Below, piece after piece: positions 7,650 to 10,254 of a stretch of DNA of 10,254 bases. Every line of letters starts with the position of its first letter. Within the stretch, counting starts at the first letter, position 1. The position numbers and the translations under genes are program-made. Location: assembly GCA_028683685.1 (NCBI GenBank), contig JAQUHH010000066.1, forward strand, positions 1-10,254, written 5' to 3'. The notes under the pieces were generated by a model. It saw nothing but the letters and a program-made list of their open reading frames with translations. It was not told where the DNA came from and did not search any database. Source of the DNA: Bacteroidales bacterium (GTDB taxonomy: Bacteria; Bacteroidota; Bacteroidia; Bacteroidales; WCHB1-69).

Positions 7650-8694
7650 TGTTTGTGTTTTTTGATAATATATCTTCTTGAATATTAATGGATTCCTGAT
7701 GTATTAGTTTGAAAAGTTGCAAGGCAAACTGCTCTGATAGACTTTCTTTTTGAGCATTATTAAGGTTGTTTAATAGCAATTCTTCCCATCTCACACTTTG
7801 CAAAATAGAGAGATTATGTTTGGCTTTAAATTCTCCAATTTTTTTCGATATTTCCATGCGTTGTTTCAGAATTTGAATCAAATTTTCATCATATACATCA
7901 ATTTGGTTACGATATTCATTGATTTCATCTTCATCGGCGTTGATTCTTTGACGAAGGATAAGTTTTTCAATAATAGTTTCCAAATCGGATGGTGAAAGTT
8001 GTTGTTCGCTATCTGTTAGCGCCTTATCAGGTTGGTAATGTGATTCGATAAAGAGTCCGTCGAAGTTCAGATCGAGTGCTTTTTGAGAAATTTCTTGTAC
8101 ATAACTTCTTTTTCCAGCAATGTGCGATGGATCGCAAATCATGGGAGTTTCGGGCATTTCATGTTTAAAATCAATGGCAATTTGCCAATTTGGATTGTTT
8201 CTATATTTAATGCGTTCGTACACTGAAAAACCTCTGTGAATGGCAGAAAGATGATGGATTCCACACATTGAAAATCGTTCAAAAGCACCCAGCCAAAGTT
8301 TTAAATCTGGATTGATGGGATTTTTTATCATTATAGGAATCGTTACTCCTCTAAGGGATTCTGCAATTTCCTGAACAAGAAAAGGATTGGTTGTTGTTCT
8401 GGTTCCAAGCCACAACATGTCGATGCCCGCTTTTAGGGCTTCTTCTACATGCTTGGTGCTGGCAACTTCTGTTGCAACAGGAATTCCAAAAGTAGATTTC
8501 ACTTCTTGCAACCACTTTAAACCAATAGATCCCACTCCCTCAAAGTCGCCAGGACGAGTTCTGGGTTTCCAAATGCCAGCTCTGAAATATTTAATATTCA
8601 GCTTTTTAAGTTCTGAAGCGGTATTAAATAGTTGTTCTTTGCTTTCGGCACTGCAAGGTCCAGCAATGAGAGTTATGTTATCTTGAACATTCAT
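7636..8694 (-). CDS. Bifunctional DAHP synthase (type I-beta) / chorismate mutase (AroQ fold)
   Basis: The N-terminal part (about 1-250) condenses PEP with erythrose-4-phosphate to DAHP, the entry step of the pathway. Motifs: AGPCS at 11-15, WKPRTRPGDFEG at 42-53, LGTRTTTNPF at 96-105, IKNP at 123-126, DPSH at 188-191, ESHYQPDKALTD at 217-228. Cys14, His191, Glu217 and Asp228 fit the metal site; the 26- and 11-residue spacings match T. maritima DAHP synthase. It lacks that enzyme's N-terminal ferredoxin-like regulatory domain. Residues about 256-345 are an AroQ chorismate mutase: Arg262, Arg279, Lys290, Arg302, Ser335 and Gln339 align with E. coli Arg11, Arg28, Lys39, Arg51, Ser84 and Gln88, while Trp303 sits where Glu52 is found. 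The Porphyromonas gingivalis enzyme has the same layout and is inhibited by prephenate, so feedback through the mutase domain is likely. It is first in the operon and overlaps aroB by 14 nt. Confidence 0.95.
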   Translation of the reverse strand: MNVQDNITLIAGPCSAESKEQLFNTASELKKLNIKYFRAGIWKPRTRPGDFEGVGSIGLKWLQEVKSTFGIPVATEVASTKHVEEALKAGIDMLWLGTRTTTNPFLVQEIAESLRGVTIPIMIKNPINPDLKLWLGAFERFSMCGIHHLSAIHRGFSVYERIKYRNNPNWQIAIDFKHEMPETPMICDPSHIAGKRSYVQEISQKALDLNFDGLFIESHYQPDKALTDSEQQLSPSDLETIIEKLILRQRINADEDEINEYRNQIDVYDENLIQILKQRMEISKKIGEFKAKHNLSILQSVRWEELLLNNLNNAQKESLSEQFALQLFKLIHQESINIQEDILSKNTNNESR

Positions 8695-8831
8695 TTTATC
8701 TGATATTTAAATGTAATACCAAATCTTAAATCAAATTAGACCATGGGATAATTTGGTTTTAGTTTTGGTTTATGCCGATAGAGTTTCTGTTATTGTGCAA
8801 AAGATATTTATTGAATTGTACTATTATAGAA
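8695..8831 (-). other. Untranslated region before the aro operon
   Basis: The 137 bp immediately upstream of the DAHP synthase ATG contain no Shine-Dalgarno, no leader peptide rich in Phe, Tyr or Trp codons, and no hairpin with a T tract, so nothing suggests classical attenuation. AAGATTTG (minus strand, 8727-8720) is one base off TAnnTTTG but has no -33 partner. The ATG at 8694 gives the full N-terminus before AGPCS and is the only sensible start. Confidence 0.4.
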
Positions 8832-8851
8832 ACCGTAACGGTACAAAATTA
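8832..8851 (-). promoter_or_regulatory. Possible aro operon promoter -7 box next to an 11-bp palindrome
   Basis: On the minus strand TAATTTTG (8851-8844) matches TAnnTTTG exactly, but no TTTG lies at the proper -33 distance. ACCGT-A-ACGGT at 8832-8842 is a perfect dyad that would sit on the predicted start site, where a repressor could block initiation. It is also nested inside a TTGTAC/GTACAA inverted repeat (8816-8821 and 8841-8846). The leader would be about 140 nt. Without a -33 match this is weak. Confidence 0.3.
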
Positions 8852-8892
8852 ATGATTAATATTATGTTCTGCTTGGTTTTGGATAAAAATAG

Positions 8893-8989
8893 ATGAAAAA
8901 TCAGCGGAATAATATCCATATATTCAGTTCTATTTATTTTAGGAGCATGTGGAAATTATATTTATTTTGAGAATGAAACAGATTTATAA
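8893..8989 (+). pseudogene. Possible frameshifted mini-lipoprotein remnant
   Basis: From 8897 a frame with no ATG of its own reads ISGIISIYSVLFILGACGN and a short polar tail, ending at TAA 8987-8989. This looks like a lipoprotein signal peptide with lipobox LGAC. An ATG at 8893 lies in another frame, and removing one A from the five-A run at 8896-8900 would join them into a peptide of about 31 residues beginning MKISG. It could be a relic, a frameshift-expressed small lipoprotein, or chance in A/T-rich DNA. I see no promoter for it. Low confidence. Confidence 0.2.
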
Positions 8990-9008
8990 ACAAAAACTGC
9001 AAAATAAT

Positions 9009-9038
9009 TTTGTTTATCTAAAAAACTAACTACATTTG
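9009..9038 (+). promoter_or_regulatory. Near-consensus Bacteroidota promoter for the lipoprotein transcript
   Basis: TTTG at 9009-9012 is followed after 18 nt by TACATTTG at 9031-9038. Both elements match the Bacteroidota housekeeping consensus (TTTG, about 19 nt, TAnnTTTG) at every specified base. Transcription would start near 9045, only about 16 nt before the first strong stem of the leader, so promoter and structured RNA appear to be designed together. Confidence 0.75.
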
Positions 9039-9044
9039 TAAAAA

Positions 9045-9281
9045 AATAAGAACAATTGAAAGCCGAGCAAAGCCTTCGGGATTTGGCTGTCTTATAACGG
9101 TTTTTCCGTTCTTAGAAATAAGTTATGGGCAAGTTAAGAAAGAAAATGCATTGTAAAGCTACCGACTTTTTCGGAATAAATAAAAAACAATGCAGACTTA
9201 GAAAAATTTGACCAGAATGGTCTGATTAAGTCGAAACGGGACATTAAATCGGAGTAGACAAGAAATTTAAATTTTATAAAA
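9045..9281 (+). ncRNA. Structured leader RNA upstream of the lipoprotein gene (unknown class)
   Basis: About 237 nt lie between the predicted transcription start and the lipoprotein ATG, with no open frame of note. Visible helices: (A) AGCC 9061-9064 with GGCT 9085-9088, enclosing CAAA/TTTG and CC-TTCG-GG, a cUUCGg tetraloop, with one G-A mismatch; (B) CTTAT 9091-9095 with ATAAG 9118-9122, enclosing AACGG 9096-9100 with CCGTT 9106-9110; (C) TGCATTGT 9147-9154 with ACAATGCA 9187-9194, enclosing CCGA 9162-9165 with TCGG 9171-9174; (D) directly abutting C, GACTTA 9195-9200 with TAAGTC 9227-9232, enclosing GACCA 9210-9214 with TGGTC 9218-9222. The single-stranded tail holds a second AACGG (9235-9239). 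There is no terminator before the ATG, so it is probably a 5' UTR element. I cannot match it to a riboswitch class I know. The helices are read by eye and covariation is untested. Confidence 0.6.
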
Positions 9282-10091
9282 ATGAAAAAGTTAATTTATG
9301 GAGGATTATTCCTTGCCTTAGTAGGAATTGGATTTGCTGGTTGTAAGAAGGATAATGTTGTTATTAATAAAGACAAAAATGACAATACATCTCAAATTAA
9401 GTCTGAGGTACTGAATATTTTTAACAATTATAAAAAGAGCACAACATTTGCTTTAAAGAATAAAGGGGTTTATAATATTGAAAATAAAAATAATCCTTTT
9501 GATTATGTTGGTTACTTGCACAATGAAGTTTTACAATTTATTATGTCAGCAGATATTTATGAATCAAGTATTTGTGATAAAATTTCAAAAGTTAATATGA
9601 ATTTTAGAGTTAATATTATAAATGACTGTAATCAATTATTTGATTTATGTGTAGATGGTGTATTTAAATCTTTTGATAATGATGGTAATTTTAAATCAGA
9701 TTTAATATTAAATTTACTCTATAAAAACAGAATTGATAAAAATGAATATTCGATTATTAATACAACATTTTTAAATGTAAATGATTTAGACTTTGATAGT
9801 AAAATTGACTTTATTAAAGATGTTGAAGAATATACCACTCGAAATTCTACTTTGAATACTGAGCAGAAAAACAGAATTTTAAGAACTTTTGCGATTTATA
9901 GATATAGTTCCTATTATTGGGAAATTGAAAATCCTCAACCAATTGCACGTGGATCTGTTTCTTCTTTTGCAGATGCTTGTGCTGAATATTGGGCTTTGAA
10001 CGATCCAGATTCTCCCGCACAAGATGGGAAAGATGTGTATGCATTTGCAGGAGTTGTTTCTGCTATTGTTCATATGATAACTAATTTATAA
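9282..10091 (+). CDS. Lipoprotein of unknown function
   Basis: I do not recognise this 269-residue family. Residues 1-20 are a lipoprotein signal peptide (MKKLIYGG, hydrophobic core, GFAG) with lipidated Cys21. The following KKDN resembles the charged stretch that directs Bacteroidota lipoproteins to the cell surface, though it is not a perfect match to the known K-(D/E)2 signal. Residues about 22-35 are a polar linker. About 36-215 look mostly helical, rich in Asn, Lys and Asp, with Cys98, Cys116 and Cys123. About 228-269 contain FADACAEYWALNDPDSP and end in the hydrophobic stretch VYAFAGVVSAIVHMI, which recalls the small-residue, membrane-seeking C-termini of some Bacteroidota lipoproteins. 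No enzyme motif is visible. The start is fixed by the signal peptide and A/T-rich upstream sequence. Its own promoter and a long structured leader set it apart from the divergent aro operon. Confidence 0.85.
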   Translation: MKKLIYGGLFLALVGIGFAGCKKDNVVINKDKNDNTSQIKSEVLNIFNNYKKSTTFALKNKGVYNIENKNNPFDYVGYLHNEVLQFIMSADIYESSICDKISKVNMNFRVNIINDCNQLFDLCVDGVFKSFDNDGNFKSDLILNLLYKNRIDKNEYSIINTTFLNVNDLDFDSKIDFIKDVEEYTTRNSTLNTEQKNRILRTFAIYRYSSYYWEIENPQPIARGSVSSFADACAEYWALNDPDSPAQDGKDVYAFAGVVSAIVHMITNL

Positions 10092-10254
10092 AGTTATTTT
10101 ATATATTTCTAGAGAAGTTGTAATTATGAATTCACTATTGTCCGATAAAAAATAAAAAACGCTTTAATCCAATTGCAACTAACTGACTATCAGTAATAAT
10201 ATTATCAAATATTTGGTTTTTTGAAAAGTAAGCCCCTTAAAATAAAGAATATTG
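10092..10254. other. A/T-rich tail with no supported gene
   Basis: No open frame longer than a few codons from an ATG is seen. ACTGA-CTA-TCAGT at 10182-10194 is a 5-bp hairpin, but it lacks a T tract and lies about 90 nt after the lipoprotein stop, so I do not call it a terminator. AATATTTG near 10208-10215 is one base off a -7 box and has no -33 partner. The lipoprotein transcript may extend beyond the window. Confidence 0.4.

Noticed and set aside
8387..8686. 99-residue open frame on the plus strand inside the DAHP synthase gene
   Set aside because: The opposite strand encodes conserved DAHP synthase motifs throughout this interval.
9064..9080. GAGCAAAGCC followed by a CGGG segment, recalling the c-di-GMP-I (GEMM) riboswitch core
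   Set aside because: Only this short string is shared. The upstream GNRA-capped helix and the downstream second helix with its receptor are not present, and the leader begins too close upstream to hold them.
9222..9237. CTGATTAAGTCGAAAC resembling the hammerhead ribozyme core (CUGAUGA ... GAAAC)
   Set aside because: Only a few nucleotides separate the two core elements, leaving no room for stem II, and the bases are already used in the 9195-9232 hairpin.
10182..10194. ACTGA-CTA-TCAGT hairpin as terminator of the lipoprotein gene
   Set aside because: The stem is only 5 bp, no T tract follows, and it lies about 90 nt after the stop codon.

Overview
The window looks like chromosomal DNA from a low-GC member of the Bacteroidota, probably a gliding or secreting lineage in the Flavobacteriales/Chitinophagales range. 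The evidence is a large exported protein with a type IX secretion (T9SS) C-terminal sorting domain, a DAHP synthase-chorismate mutase fusion with the mutase at the C-terminus, promoter-like sequences of the Bacteroidota type (TTTG, about 19 nt, TAnnTTTG), A/T-rich start regions without Shine-Dalgarno sequences, and a lipoprotein with a Lys-rich tail after the lipidated Cys. I cannot name a genus.

Layout. (1) Positions 1-160 hold a 5S rRNA gene on the + strand and a strong intrinsic terminator. This is the end of an rRNA operon whose 16S and 23S genes would lie to the left. (2) Positions 161-488 are A/T-rich spacer with a plausible promoter. (3) Positions 489-3707 (+) encode a 1072-residue secreted protein with a signal peptide, Asp-box (BNR-like) repeats, Ig-like/DUF11-like domains and a T9SS tail. 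(4) Positions 3762-8694 (-) are a compact five-gene shikimate/chorismate operon. In transcription order it is DAHP synthase-chorismate mutase, aroB, aroD, aroA, aroC. Every junction overlaps (14, 8, 8 and 8 nt), so translational coupling is likely. The order follows the pathway (steps 1, 2, 3, 6, 7), but aroE and aroK (steps 4 and 5) are absent. The operon converges on the T9SS gene with a 54-bp gap. (5) Positions 8695-9030 are spacer with an 11-bp perfect palindrome, a possible operon promoter and a possible frameshifted mini-lipoprotein remnant. (6) Positions 9009-10091 (+) form one unit: a near-consensus promoter, a leader of about 237 nt rich in perfect stems, and a 269-residue lipoprotein gene I do not recognise. 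(7) Positions 10092-10254 are a short A/T-rich tail with nothing convincing.

Together the aro genes turn PEP and erythrose-4-phosphate into chorismate, with steps 4 and 5 supplied from elsewhere in the genome, and the fused mutase takes chorismate to prephenate. The most unusual element is the structured leader before the lipoprotein gene: five or more local stems, an 8-bp stem directly abutting a second compound hairpin, and a duplicated AACGG that could form alternative pairings. It could be an undescribed cis-regulatory or trans-acting RNA.
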